Source: Janthinobacterium sp. LM6 (GTDB lineage Bacteria; Pseudomonadota; Gammaproteobacteria; Burkholderiales; Burkholderiaceae_D). Taken from it: a stretch of DNA of 64,000 bases. The notes under the pieces were generated by a model that was not told the DNA's origin, did not search any database, and saw nothing but the letters and a program-made list of their open reading frames with translations. This document shows, piece by piece, positions 24,412-33,359 of the stretch; position 1 is the stretch's first letter; each line of letters opens with the position of its first letter. Position numbers and translations under genes: made by a program. The DNA lies in contig NZ_CP019510.1 of assembly GCF_002002885.1 (NCBI RefSeq), positions 2,914,001 through 2,978,000 of the forward strand. The letters run 5' to 3'.

Positions 24412-25224
24412 TCAGGCTTTGTTCACGATCAAGGCGGGCGGCGGCGGCATGCCGGGCGAGACGGTCAGCACTTCATAGCCCGTTTCCGTCACCAGCACTG
24501 TGTGTTCCCACTGCGCCGACAGGCTGCGGTCCTTGGTTTTGATGGTCCAGCCATCGTTCATTTCGCGGATTTCGCGGCGGCCCGAGTTGATCATCGGTTC
24601 GACGGTGAAAATCATGCCCGCTTCCAGGCGTTCCAGGGTGCCCGGCTTGCCGTAATGCAATACTTGCGGTTCTTCATGGAAGACCTTGCCGATGCCGTGG
24701 CCGCAGAATTCGCGCACCACGCTGTAGCCGGCCTTTTCCGCGTGCTGCTGGATGGCGTGGCCGATATCGCCCAGGTGGGCGCCCGGCTTGATCTGGTCGA
24801 TCCCCAGCCACATGCATTCATAGGTGATTTCCGACAGGCGCTTGGCCAGGATGGTCGGCGTGCCGACGAGGAACATGCGGCTGTTGTCGCCGTGGTAGCC
24901 ATCCTTGATGACGGTGATGTCGAGGTTGACGGAGTCGCCGCTTTTCAAGACCTTGTCGCCGGGGATGCCATGGCAGATGACGTCGTTGACGGAGGTGCAG
25001 ATGGCTTTCGGGTAGGGCGTGTAGCCGGGCGGGCAATAGTTCAGCGGGGCAGGGATGGTGCCTTGCACGTTGACCATGTATTCGTGGCACAGGCGGTCCA
25101 GTTCGCCGGTCGTGACGCCGACCTTGACGAAGGGAGTGATGTAGTCGAGCACTTCGGCGCCGAGTTTGCCGGCAACGCGCATGCCTTCGATGTCGGCGGC
25201 GGTATTGATACGGATGGTGGACAT
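24412..25224 (-). CDS. map: Methionine aminopeptidase type I
   Basis: 270 residues from ATG 25224 (MSTIRINTAADIEGMRVAGKL). The frame stays open upstream to 25518, but that part has no family similarity. The metal ligands are visible: Asp in NLDITVIKDGYHGDNSRMF, His in CGHGIGKVFHEEP, and Glu in TVEPMI and QWEHTVLV. It removes the initiator Met after deformylation. It is divergent from rpsB, as in many bacteria; a -10-like TATAAT on the minus strand at 25315-25310 gives a leader of about 80 bases. Confidence 0.97.
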   Translation of the reverse strand: MSTIRINTAADIEGMRVAGKLGAEVLDYITPFVKVGVTTGELDRLCHEYMVNVQGTIPAPLNYCPPGYTPYPKAICTSVNDVICHGIPGDKVLKSGDSVNLDITVIKDGYHGDNSRMFLVGTPTILAKRLSEITYECMWLGIDQIKPGAHLGDIGHAIQQHAEKAGYSVVREFCGHGIGKVFHEEPQVLHYGKPGTLERLEAGMIFTVEPMINSGRREIREMNDGWTIKTKDRSLSAQWEHTVLVTETGYEVLTVSPGMPPPPALIVNKA

Positions 25225-25391
25225 GATGTAATTCGCAATCTGCAAGATGTTCGGGTGAAAAGCACAGACGAATCTCAGCGTAGGAGGAAAAGTCTGCAAA
25301 TATGTCGAAATTATAAACGAGGCGCCCTGTATCCGCCGCCTCCTTCCTATGGCGGGCAGGCGTTTTTTGCGGGAATGGCCATCGCGGATAC

Positions 25392-25416
25392 GCGTTGCAC
25401 CAGCGTGGTGCAACGC
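25392..25416. repeat. Perfect palindrome between map and rpsB
   Basis: Eleven-base arms GCGTTGCACCA (25392-25402) and TGGTGCAACGC (25406-25416) surround GCG. It lies upstream of the rpsB promoter and also upstream of the map transcription start, so it could be an operator for either gene or a short palindromic repeat. No T-run follows, so it is not a typical terminator. Confidence 0.65.
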
Positions 25417-25451
25417 TTGCCATCGCTGCGCGCGCGATTTGCGCCGTGGAC

Positions 25452-25480
25452 TTGATGGAATGGGCATTTCGGTGTAGAAT
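25452..25480 (+). promoter_or_regulatory. Sigma-70 promoter of rpsB
   Basis: TTGATG (25452-25457), 17-base spacer, TAGAAT (25475-25480). Transcription should begin at about 25487, giving a leader of about 130 bases with a TTGCTT/AAGCAA stem (25487-25492 / 25505-25510) at its 5' end. The leader could hold an S2 autoregulation site. Confidence 0.75.
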
Positions 25481-25614
25481 CCCGGGTTGCTTGAATTCTC
25501 TTTTAAGCAATGTAGCAAAACAGTGTCTTTAATTTATATAAACACGCGAATCCGGTCGACAAGGGTGCCTGTATGGTGACTGATCGGATTCCAGACCCAA
25601 CCCTGGAGTTAATA

Positions 25615-26367
25615 ATGTCCGTAACAATGCGCGAAATGCTGGAAGCCGGTGTCCACTTTGGTCACCAAACCCGTTTTTGGAATCCAAAAATGGCACCGTT
25701 CATCTTCGGCCATCGCAACAAGATCCACATCATCAACCTGGAAAAAACCATGGCGATGTACCAGGACGCAATGAAGCACGTGCGTCAACTGGCTGCAAAC
25801 CGTGGCACCATCCTGATGGTTGGCACCAAGCGTCAAGCTCGCGAAATCATCGCTGCTGAAGCACAACGCGCTGGCGTGCCTTTCGTTGATCAACGTTGGT
25901 TGGGCGGCATGCTGACCAACTTCAAAACGATCAAAACCTCGATCAAGCGTCTGAAAGACATGGAAGTGATGATCGAAGACGGTTCGATCGAGAAGCTGTC
26001 GAAAAAAGAAGCGCTGATGTTCTCCCGCGAAATGATCAAGCTGCAAAAATCGATCGGCGGCATCAAGGACATGGGCGGCATTCCTGACGCAATCTTCGTA
26101 GTCGACGTCGGCTACCACAAAGGTGCGATCACCGAAGCAGCTAAACTGGGTATCCCGGTCATCGGCGTTGTCGATACCAACCACTCCCCAGAAGGCGTGA
26201 ACTTCGTGATCCCAGGTAACGATGACTCCTCGAAAGCCATCATGTTGTACGCTCGCGGTGTTGCTGATGCAATCATCGAAGGCCGTGCAGCTGCCGGTAA
26301 CGAAGTTGTTGAAATGGTTAAAGCAGCCGCTGGCGACGAATTCGTCGAAGTAAACGAACAGGCTTAA
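25615..26367 (+). CDS. rpsB: 30S ribosomal protein S2
   Basis: 250 residues from ATG 25615 ([26 protein letters not shown]), with GGAG 6-7 bases upstream; the in-frame ATG at 25573 lacks family support. Typical blocks are [27 protein letters not shown] and [26 protein letters not shown]2 joins the small subunit late and is needed for S1 binding. Codon use is strongly adapted, as expected of a highly expressed gene. It is paired with tsf. Confidence 0.99.
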   Translation: MSVTMREMLEAGVHFGHQTRFWNPKMAPFIFGHRNKIHIINLEKTMAMYQDAMKHVRQLAANRGTILMVGTKRQAREIIAAEAQRAGVPFVDQRWLGGMLTNFKTIKTSIKRLKDMEVMIEDGSIEKLSKKEALMFSREMIKLQKSIGGIKDMGGIPDAIFVVDVGYHKGAITEAAKLGIPVIGVVDTNHSPEGVNFVIPGNDDSSKAIMLYARGVADAIIEGRAAAGNEVVEMVKAAAGDEFVEVNEQA

Positions 26368-26372
26368 TGGCC

Positions 26373-26446
26373 AGGCTATCGCAGGATAGCCGTTTGTAAG
26401 CACAGCAGTAAGGGAAAAGGGGTGGCAGCAGCTCCCCCTTTTTTTT
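26373..26446 (+). terminator. rpsB-tsf intercistronic hairpins with an attenuating terminator
   Basis: First a perfect stem GGCTATC-GCAG-GATAGCC (about 26374-26391), then a GGGG/CCCC hairpin (AAAAGGGG at 26415 ... CTCCCCC) followed by eight T residues (to 26446). It would reduce tsf relative to rpsB; partial termination between these genes is known in other bacteria. Confidence 0.75.
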
Positions 26447-26525
26447 AACAAAAAAACGATAGTGACCGCTGGCGAGGCATGCATGCCCGGCCGCGACTAT
26501 CGACTCACCGAATCAGGAGAAACAC

Positions 26526-27437
26526 ATGGCAGCGATTACAGCAGCGATGGTAGGCGAATTGCGCGGCAAAACCGACGCACCAATGATGGAATGCAAAAAA
26601 GCACTGACCGAAGCCGAAGGCGACATGGCTCGTGCGGAAGAGATCCTGCGCGTCAAACTGGGCGGCAAGGCATCGAAAGCATCGGCACGCATCACCGCTG
26701 AAGGCGTCGTGGCAACTTACATCGCCAACGGCGTAGGCGCCCTGGTCGAAGTGAACTCGGAAACCGACTTCGTTGCGAAAAACGACGATTTCCTGGCGCT
26801 GGCCAACAACGCTGCCCGTCTGGTAGCAGAACACAACCCGGCTGACGTCGCTGCCCTGCTGGCCCTGCCACTCGACGGCAAGACCCTGGAAGACGTGCGC
26901 GCTGCCCTGATCGGCAAAATCGGCGAAAACATGACCATCCGCCGCTTCCAGCGTTTCGAAACCAGCGCCAAGCTGGCTTCGTACCTGCACGGTTCGCGCA
27001 TTGGCGTGATCGTCGAATTCGACGGCGCCGATGAGCAAGTCGGCAAAGACGTGGCCATGCACATCGCTGCCATGAAGCCAGTGTCGCTGTCGTCGAACGA
27101 AGTTCCTGCGGAACTGATCGAAAAAGAGCGTTCGGTTGCACAACTGAAAGCCGAAGAAGACGCAGCCAAAGCGGCCGCCGAAGGCAAGCCAGCGCAATCG
27201 CCGGAAATCCTGGCCAAGCGCCTGGAAGGTTCCGTACAGAAGTTCTTGAAAGAAGTTTCCCTACTGAACCAAGCTTTCGTGAAAAACGACAAGCTGTCGG
27301 TTGAGCAAATGCTGAAGGCGGCTAACACCAGCGTCAAAGGTTTCGCCATGTACGTAGTGGGCGAGGGCATCGAGAAGAAGCAAGACGACTTCGCAGCAGA
27401 AGTCGCAGCACAGATGGCTGCCTCCCAGGGAGCGTAA
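26526..27437 (+). CDS. tsf: Elongation factor Ts
   Basis: 303 residues. It exchanges GDP for GTP on EF-Tu. The N-terminal [29 protein letters not shown] with the conserved [26 protein letters not shown] in the core and [10 protein letters not shown] are diagnostic. RBS AGGAG lies at 26515-26519. It follows rpsB after 158 bases containing an attenuator and is followed by a strong terminator. Confidence 0.99.
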   Translation: MAAITAAMVGELRGKTDAPMMECKKALTEAEGDMARAEEILRVKLGGKASKASARITAEGVVATYIANGVGALVEVNSETDFVAKNDDFLALANNAARLVAEHNPADVAALLALPLDGKTLEDVRAALIGKIGENMTIRRFQRFETSAKLASYLHGSRIGVIVEFDGADEQVGKDVAMHIAAMKPVSLSSNEVPAELIEKERSVAQLKAEEDAAKAAAEGKPAQSPEILAKRLEGSVQKFLKEVSLLNQAFVKNDKLSVEQMLKAANTSVKGFAMYVVGEGIEKKQDDFAAEVAAQMAASQGA

Positions 27438-27443
27438 GTAAAG

Positions 27444-27466
27444 CGGGCCGAGAGGCCCGTTTTTTT
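27444..27466 (+). terminator. Terminator after tsf
   Basis: CGGGCC-GAGA-GGCCCG (27444-27459) followed by seven T residues. It separates rpsB-tsf from pyrH. Confidence 0.9.
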
Positions 27467-27585
27467 GGCCCGCCCGCACCTGTCGTGCCGGGCGGCGGCA
27501 TGGGCAGCTTCCTCCCGCCTATCCGGCGCTGCAAGGCGCTGCGCCATGTCATACTCGAATAACCTCATTTATGGAGCCCCAGCTC

Positions 27586-28302
27586 ATGTCAAAACCAGCC
27601 TACAAGCGCGTCCTCCTCAAGTTGTCCGGCGAAGCCCTGATGGGTGATGATCCCTACGGCATCAACCGCGCCACGATCGAGCGCATGGTGGCCGATGTGG
27701 CCGAGGTGGCAAAGTTGGGTGTGGAACTGGCAATCGTGATTGGCGGCGGCAATATCTTCCGCGGCGTCGCGCCTGGTGCGCAAGGCATGGACCGCGCCAC
27801 CGCCGACTACATGGGCATGCTTGCCACGGTGATGAACGCACTGGCCCTGGCCGATGCCATGCGCCACGTGGGCATCACCGCGCGCGTCATGTCGGCCATC
27901 GGCATCGAACAAGTGGTCGAGCCGTACGTCCGCCCGAAAGCCCTGCAATACCTGGAAGAAGGTAAAGTGGTCGTCTTCGCCGCCGGTACCGGCAATCCGT
28001 TCTTCACCACCGACACGGCAGCCGCCCTGCGCGGTTCCGAGATCAGCGCCGAGATCGTCCTGAAGGCCACCAAGGTCGACGGCGTCTACACGGCCGATCC
28101 GAAGAAGGATCCGAACGCCACCCTGTTCCACACGATTACGTTCGACGACGCCATCGCCAAGCACCTGCAAGTGATGGATGCCACCGCATTCGCCCTGTGC
28201 CGCGACCAGAAACTGCCAATCAAAGTGTTTTCGATCACCAAGCCGGGCGCGCTGATGCGCGTCATCATGGGCGAAGACGAAGGCACGCTGGTTCACGTAT
28301 AG
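27586..28302 (+). CDS. pyrH: UMP kinase
   Basis: 238 residues from ATG 27586 ([18 protein letters not shown]); GGAG at 27573-27576 is correctly spaced for it, so the ATG at 27571 is less likely. [32 protein letters not shown] and [14 protein letters not shown] are family hallmarks. It phosphorylates UMP to UDP as a GTP-activated hexamer. It lies between tsf and frr as usual. Confidence 0.98.
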   Translation: MSKPAYKRVLLKLSGEALMGDDPYGINRATIERMVADVAEVAKLGVELAIVIGGGNIFRGVAPGAQGMDRATADYMGMLATVMNALALADAMRHVGITARVMSAIGIEQVVEPYVRPKALQYLEEGKVVVFAAGTGNPFFTTDTAAALRGSEISAEIVLKATKVDGVYTADPKKDPNATLFHTITFDDAIAKHLQVMDATAFALCRDQKLPIKVFSITKPGALMRVIMGEDEGTLVHV

Positions 28303-28314
28303 AAATAAGGAGCA

Positions 28315-28400
28315 CCGGGAAGCCGTCCATGGCTGCGTTGCAGCGCCTCGCCGTACATTCGGCGCTGCGCCTTGCCCAGAACGGTTTTCGGCGCTCCCGG
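28315..28400. repeat. Nested inverted repeat between pyrH and frr
   Basis: Outer arms CCGGGA (28315-28320) and TCCCGG (28395-28400); inner perfect arms GCAGCGCC (28340-28347) and GGCGCTGC (28361-28368). No T-run follows. It resembles a REP-type or mRNA-stabilising intercistronic element; no second full copy was found in this window. Confidence 0.5.
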
Positions 28401-28465
28401 CTGCGGTACCATTAAAGCCGCAAGCGCAATAGAATATTCATTATTATCAAGACAAGGAGTAGGTA

Positions 28466-29026
28466 ATGTCCTTAGCTGACGTTAAAAAGAACACCCAGGA
28501 ACGCATGACGAAGTCGCTGGAAACACTGCGGGCCGACCTGGCCAAAGTGCGTACCGGCCGCGCCCATACGGGTATCCTGGACCACGTGATGGTCGATTAC
28601 TACGGTTCGCCGACGGCGCTGACCCAGGTTGCCAACGTGACCCTGATCGACGCGCGCACCATCGGTGTGCAGCCGTACGAAAAGAAGATGGCCAACACCA
28701 TCGAAAAAGCCATCCGCGACGCCGACCTGGGCCTGAACCCGTCGGCACAGGGCGACCTGATCCGCGTTCCGACGCCGCCGCTGACGGAAGAGCGCCGCAA
28801 GGAAATGGTCAAGCTGGTCAAGAGCGAGGCGGAAGATGCGAAGATTGCCGTGCGTAACATTCGCCGCGATGCGAACGAATCGCTGAAGAAGCTGGTCAAG
28901 GAAAAAGCCTGCTCCGAGGACGATGAGCGCCGCTCGTCGGAGGAAGTGCAGAAGCTGACGGACAAGTTTATTGCCGACATCGACAAGATGGTGGTCGACA
29001 AAGAAAAAGAAGTGCTGACGGTCTAG
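28466..29026 (+). CDS. frr: Ribosome recycling factor
   Basis: 186 residues. With EF-G it splits post-termination ribosomes. The sequence contains the typical [51 protein letters not shown] and NIRRDANE blocks. Very good RBS AAGGAGTAGGTA just before the ATG. It is followed by a hairpin and uppS. Confidence 0.99.
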   Translation: MSLADVKKNTQERMTKSLETLRADLAKVRTGRAHTGILDHVMVDYYGSPTALTQVANVTLIDARTIGVQPYEKKMANTIEKAIRDADLGLNPSAQGDLIRVPTPPLTEERRKEMVKLVKSEAEDAKIAVRNIRRDANESLKKLVKEKACSEDDERRSSEEVQKLTDKFIADIDKMVVDKEKEVLTV

Positions 29027-29044
29027 TTTTCAGTTCTTCGACGC

Positions 29045-29075
29045 TGCCCGGAAAAGCATGGCTTTTCCGGGCAGT
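29045..29075. other. Strong hairpin between frr and uppS
   Basis: CTGCCCGGAAAAGC and GCTTTTCCGGGCAG form perfect 14-base arms around ATG. No T-tract follows, so it is more likely an mRNA-processing or stabilising stem, or a weak pause, than an efficient intrinsic terminator. Confidence 0.6.
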
Positions 29076-29124
29076 GCTATTTGGCGCATAATAGCTATCT
29101 TTTATTTTTGGTATTCGTGTTTTC

Positions 29125-29892
29125 ATGATCTATTCGAGTTCGACAACGGCAGTACCTGAGGTGGGCACGGTGCCGCGCCATGTGGCAATCATTATGGATG
29201 GCAATGGCCGCTGGGCAACCAAGCGCTTCCTGCCCCGCGTGGCTGGCCACGTCAAGGGCGCCGACGCCGTGCGCGGCATCGTCGAGACTTGCCTCGACCG
29301 CGGTGTCGAGTACCTGACCCTGTTTGCCTTCAGTTCGGAAAACTGGCGCCGCCCGGAAGAAGAGGTGTCGATGCTGATGCGCCTGTTCGTTACCATGCTG
29401 GAACGCGAAGTGGTCAAGATGCACGCCAATGATATCCGCCTGAAGGTCGTGGGCGACCTGTCGCGCTTCAATGAGCAGTTGCAAACCCTGATCGCCAATG
29501 CGGAACGCAAGACGGCGAACAACACGCGCCTGACGGTGTCCATCTGCGCCAATTACGGCGGCCGCTGGGATATCATGCAGGCAGTCAACAAAATGACGGC
29601 CGAGGCGGCAGCCAACGGCCAGCCTGCCGGGCACGCATACACGGAAGAGCAACTGGCGCCGCACCTGGCCATGGCTTACGCGCCCGAGCCCGACCTGTTC
29701 ATCCGCACCGGCGGCGAGCAGCGCATTTCCAATTTCCTCCTGTGGCAACTGGCGTACACTGAGTTGTTTTTCACCGAGACTTTCTGGCCCGACTTCAATG
29801 ACGAGTGCCTCGACGCGGCAATCGCGTCTTACCAGCAGCGCGAACGGCGCTTTGGCCGTACCAGCGCGCAATTAACTGAAAAGACAAACTGA
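29125..29892 (+). CDS. uppS: Undecaprenyl diphosphate synthase (di-trans,poly-cis)
   Basis: 255 residues. It condenses eight isopentenyl units onto farnesyl diphosphate to make the cell-wall carrier lipid. [13 protein letters not shown] holds the catalytic Asp; [23 protein letters not shown] and [19 protein letters not shown] are conserved. The TGA overlaps the cdsA ATG by one base, so the two are coupled. Confidence 0.98.
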   Translation: MIYSSSTTAVPEVGTVPRHVAIIMDGNGRWATKRFLPRVAGHVKGADAVRGIVETCLDRGVEYLTLFAFSSENWRRPEEEVSMLMRLFVTMLEREVVKMHANDIRLKVVGDLSRFNEQLQTLIANAERKTANNTRLTVSICANYGGRWDIMQAVNKMTAEAAANGQPAGHAYTEEQLAPHLAMAYAPEPDLFIRTGGEQRISNFLLWQLAYTELFFTETFWPDFNDECLDAAIASYQQRERRFGRTSAQLTEKTN

Positions 29893-30725
29893 TGCTGAAA
29901 ACACGGATAATCACCGCCCTGGTCTTGTTGGCGGTCTTGCTGCCGGTTCTGTATCTGAATTACTTCCCCGCCTTCGCCGTGATCGCCACGGCGTTCTTCG
30001 GCGCCGCCATCTGGGAAAGCTTCCGCATTTTCAAAAATCGCCAGGCGCTCTTGATTGCCGCCATCTGGACTGCCGCCTTCGCTTATACGTTTTTTATCGG
30101 CAACGGCATGGCGCAGCTCAATTTCTGGTTCGCCCTGTGCGTGGCCATCTGGCTGATCCGCTTCGTGCCTTCGCTGGCGACGGGCCTGCCGCCCACCGAA
30201 GGCCTGGGCAATACCTTGCTCAGCCTGGTGTATCCGGTGACCATCGTCGGCTGCTTCGTCGCCATCATCGCCCTGTTCCTGCATAGCCCCTTGTTCCTGC
30301 TGTCCGTGATGGCCCTCGTGTGGATCGCCGATATCGGCGCCTACTTCTCGGGCAAGGCTTTCGGCAAGCGCAAGCTGGCGCCAAGTATTTCTCCTGGTAA
30401 ATCCTGGGAAGGTGCCATCGGCGGCGGCATTGCCGTGCTCGTCATTGCCGCCATCACGATTTTCGCCGCGCCAGCGTTGCCGGTCTTGCAAGATACATTT
30501 GCCGTGCAACTGCAATTGCGCCGCGGCTGGCTGGTGGCCTTGCTGCTGCTGCTGCTGATCGTCGCCGCCAGCATCGTCGGCGACCTGTTCGAATCCCAAT
30601 TGAAGCGCCGCGCCGGCATCAAGGACAGCAGCAACCTGCTGCCTGGCCATGGCGGTGTACTCGACCGTATCGACGCGTTGATCCCGGTCCTGCCATTTGC
30701 CGCCCTCGTGGCCAGCTGGCTTTAA
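29892..30725 (+). CDS. cdsA: Phosphatidate cytidylyltransferase
   Basis: 277-residue polytopic inner-membrane enzyme that makes CDP-diacylglycerol from phosphatidate and CTP. The C-terminal signature [27 protein letters not shown] is clear, and about eight hydrophobic segments precede it. Translationally coupled to uppS and followed 8 bases later by dxr. Confidence 0.98.
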   Translation: MLKTRIITALVLLAVLLPVLYLNYFPAFAVIATAFFGAAIWESFRIFKNRQALLIAAIWTAAFAYTFFIGNGMAQLNFWFALCVAIWLIRFVPSLATGLPPTEGLGNTLLSLVYPVTIVGCFVAIIALFLHSPLFLLSVMALVWIADIGAYFSGKAFGKRKLAPSISPGKSWEGAIGGGIAVLVIAAITIFAAPALPVLQDTFAVQLQLRRGWLVALLLLLLIVAASIVGDLFESQLKRRAGIKDSSNLLPGHGGVLDRIDALIPVLPFAALVASWL

Positions 30726-30733
30726 GGAAACTC

Positions 30734-31918
30734 ATGCAATACATCACCATCCTTGGCGCGACCGGTTCGATCGGCGTGTCCACCCTGGACGTGCTCGCGC
30801 GTCACCCGGAGCAATACAGCGTGTACGCGTTGAGCGCGCACAGCCGTGTGGCCGAACTGGCCGCCCAGTGCCTGCAATTCCGTCCCCGGCGCGCCGTCGT
30901 CGGCACGGCTGACGCCGCCCTTGAACTGACGCGTTTGCTGCGCGGGCAGGGCGTCGATACGCAAGTCGAGTACGGCGAGGAAGCCCTGTGCGCCATCGCC
31001 AGCGCGCCGCAAGTGACGGGCGTGATGGCGGCCATCGTCGGCGCGGCCGGCCTGGCGCCGACCCTGGCGGCGGCGCGTGCTGGCAAGAAAGTATTGTTGG
31101 CCAACAAGGAAGCGCTGGTCATGTCCGGCCAGCTGTTCATCGATGCCGTGCATGACAACGGCGCCGTGCTGCTGCCGATCGACAGCGAACATAACGCCAT
31201 CTTCCAATGCATGCCGCATGCCCATGGCCGCGCGCCGGGCGCCGCGGGCGTGGCGAAAATCGTGTTGACGGCTTCCGGCGGCCCCTTCCTCACGCGCGAT
31301 GTCGAGACGCTCGACACGGTCACGCCGGACCAGGCTTGCAAGCATCCGACCTGGGCCATGGGGCGCAAGATTTCCGTCGATTCGGCCACCATGATGAACA
31401 AGGGCCTGGAAGTGATCGAGGCGCACTGGCTGTTCGGCGCACCGGCGGAGCAGATCGAGGTGCTGATCCACCCGCAAAGCGTGATCCATTCGATGGTTTC
31501 GTACATCGACGGTTCCGTGCTGGCCCAGCTGGGCAATCCGGACATGCGCACGCCGATTGCGCATGCGCTGGCATATCCGCAGCGTATCAACTCTGGCGTG
31601 GCGCAGCTTGACCTGGCGCAAGTGGCCACCTTGCAGTTCGAACGTCCCGATTTCCGCCGCTTCCCCTGCCTGGCGCTGGCCTTCGACGCCCTGCGCGCGG
31701 GCGGCACGGCGCCGGCCTTGCTGAACGCGGCCAATGAAGTGGCCGTGCAAGCCTTCCTCGACGAACAGATCGGCTTCCGCCAGATCGACCGCGTCATCGC
31801 GCACGTGATCGAGACGGTGCCGCACGGCGCCGCTTCGAGCATCGAGGCCGTGATGGAGCAGGACCGCCTGGCCAGAGCGGCCGCGCACGCGTGCATCGCC
31901 CGCAGGCTGGCCGCATGA
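30734..31918 (+). CDS. dxr: 1-deoxy-D-xylulose 5-phosphate reductoisomerase
   Basis: 394 residues. It catalyses the NADPH-dependent second step of the MEP isoprenoid pathway. NADPH-binding [22 protein letters not shown] at the N-terminus, [25 protein letters not shown] (metal and substrate) and [20 protein letters not shown] are all present. The stop overlaps the rseP start as ATGA. AAGGAAACTC precedes the start. Confidence 0.98.
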   Translation: MQYITILGATGSIGVSTLDVLARHPEQYSVYALSAHSRVAELAAQCLQFRPRRAVVGTADAALELTRLLRGQGVDTQVEYGEEALCAIASAPQVTGVMAAIVGAAGLAPTLAAARAGKKVLLANKEALVMSGQLFIDAVHDNGAVLLPIDSEHNAIFQCMPHAHGRAPGAAGVAKIVLTASGGPFLTRDVETLDTVTPDQACKHPTWAMGRKISVDSATMMNKGLEVIEAHWLFGAPAEQIEVLIHPQSVIHSMVSYIDGSVLAQLGNPDMRTPIAHALAYPQRINSGVAQLDLAQVATLQFERPDFRRFPCLALAFDALRAGGTAPALLNAANEVAVQAFLDEQIGFRQIDRVIAHVIETVPHGAASSIEAVMEQDRLARAAAHACIARRLAA

Positions 31919-33276
31919 CCCTGATTACCACCTTGCTGGCGTTTATCGTCGCGCTGGGCTCGCTGATCACCCTGCACGAGCTGGGCCACTACCTGGTGGC
32001 GCGCTGGTGCGGCGTAAAAGTGCTGCGTTTCTCGATCGGCATGGGAAAAGTGGTGTATTCGCGCAAGTTTGGCAAGGACCAGACGGAGTGGGCGATTTCC
32101 GCGCTGCCGCTGGGCGGCTATGTCAGCATGCTTGACAGCCGCGCGCAGGACCTCAGCGACTTGCCGGAAAGCGAATTGCGCCGCGAATTTACGCGCCAGA
32201 GCGTGTGGCGCCGCATCGCCATCGTGGCCGCCGGCCCGCTGGCCAACTTCCTCGTCGCCATCGTGCTGTACGCGGGCCTGTTCATGCATGGCATCGAAGA
32301 GCCGTCGAGCAAGCTCGGCCCCGTGGCCGAACAGACGGCTGCCTACGCGGCCGGCTTGCGCAGCGGCGATACGGTCGAAGCGGTGAATGGCAAGGCCGTG
32401 GCCAGCTGGTCCGAACTGCGCTGGGAGCTGATCCAGGCCACCCTCGACAAGCAGCCGGCGCGCATCGAAGTGCGCCGTCCCGACCGTGGCCAGCAGGAAG
32501 CGACCTTGCCGACGGCCAGCCTGACGGAAACGGACCTGGAAGGCGACGTGCTGGGCAAGCTGGGCCTGACCCTGGCCCGTTCCGCGCCCACCTTGATGGA
32601 AATCATGCCCGATGGCGCCGCCGCGCGCGCCGGTCTGCAGAAAAACGACCAGATCCTGGCCATCGACGACCGGCCCGTGCACGACGTGGCGGCCGTCATC
32701 GCCACCCTGAGCCAGGCACCGGGCCGGACCTTGCAATTGCAGCTCCTGCGCCAGGGCCAGGACCTGACCCTGTCCATTACGCCGGACGCCGTGCCGGGCG
32801 CCGGGGCAGAGGGAGCTGTAACAGTTGGTAAGATACAGGCAAAGCTGGGACAGGTGCCGGATATGATCACCGTGGCCTCCGGACCGTTTTCCGCCGTGGG
32901 CAAGGCGTCCGCCAAGGTCTGGGATACCAGTGTCATGAGCCTGAAAATGCTGGGCAAAATGATCACCGGCCAGGTCTCGCTGAAGAATGTGACGGGTCCC
33001 ATTACCATCGCCGATTACGCGGGCCAGACGGCGCGCATCGGCCTGGTAAGCTACCTGAGCTTCATTGCCTTCATCAGTATCAGTCTGGGCGTGATGAATT
33101 TGCTACCCATTCCTGTTCTGGATGGCGGGCATTTGCTGTATTATTCGCTGGAAGTTTTGACCGGACGCCCCTTGCCGGAGCGCGTAGGCGAGATTGCCCA
33201 GCGCCTGGGGATCGGTTTGTTGCTGACCTTGATGGTGCTTGCCGTCTTTAATGACGTGTTGCGATTGCTGAATTAG
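31915..33276 (+). CDS. rseP: RIP metalloprotease RseP (site-2 protease)
   Basis: 453 residues from ATG 31915. Zinc-binding HELGH lies in the first membrane segment ([16 protein letters not shown]), two PDZ regions sit in the middle (about residues 120-300), and the second motif [15 protein letters not shown] is in the third membrane segment. It cuts RseA-type anti-sigma factors inside the membrane to release sigma-E in response to outer-membrane stress. The fit with the following bamA and skp is functional as well as positional. Confidence 0.97.
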   Translation: MTLITTLLAFIVALGSLITLHELGHYLVARWCGVKVLRFSIGMGKVVYSRKFGKDQTEWAISALPLGGYVSMLDSRAQDLSDLPESELRREFTRQSVWRRIAIVAAGPLANFLVAIVLYAGLFMHGIEEPSSKLGPVAEQTAAYAAGLRSGDTVEAVNGKAVASWSELRWELIQATLDKQPARIEVRRPDRGQQEATLPTASLTETDLEGDVLGKLGLTLARSAPTLMEIMPDGAAARAGLQKNDQILAIDDRPVHDVAAVIATLSQAPGRTLQLQLLRQGQDLTLSITPDAVPGAGAEGAVTVGKIQAKLGQVPDMITVASGPFSAVGKASAKVWDTSVMSLKMLGKMITGQVSLKNVTGPITIADYAGQTARIGLVSYLSFIAFISISLGVMNLLPIPVLDGGHLLYYSLEVLTGRPLPERVGEIAQRLGIGLLLTLMVLAVFNDVLRLLN

Positions 33277-33359
33277 GGCGGTGGTTGATGCCATTGCGTG
33301 AGTCGCACAAGCAATCTTTTGTGTATGTTGTCCATTGATTTACCCATTGAATAACCCCA

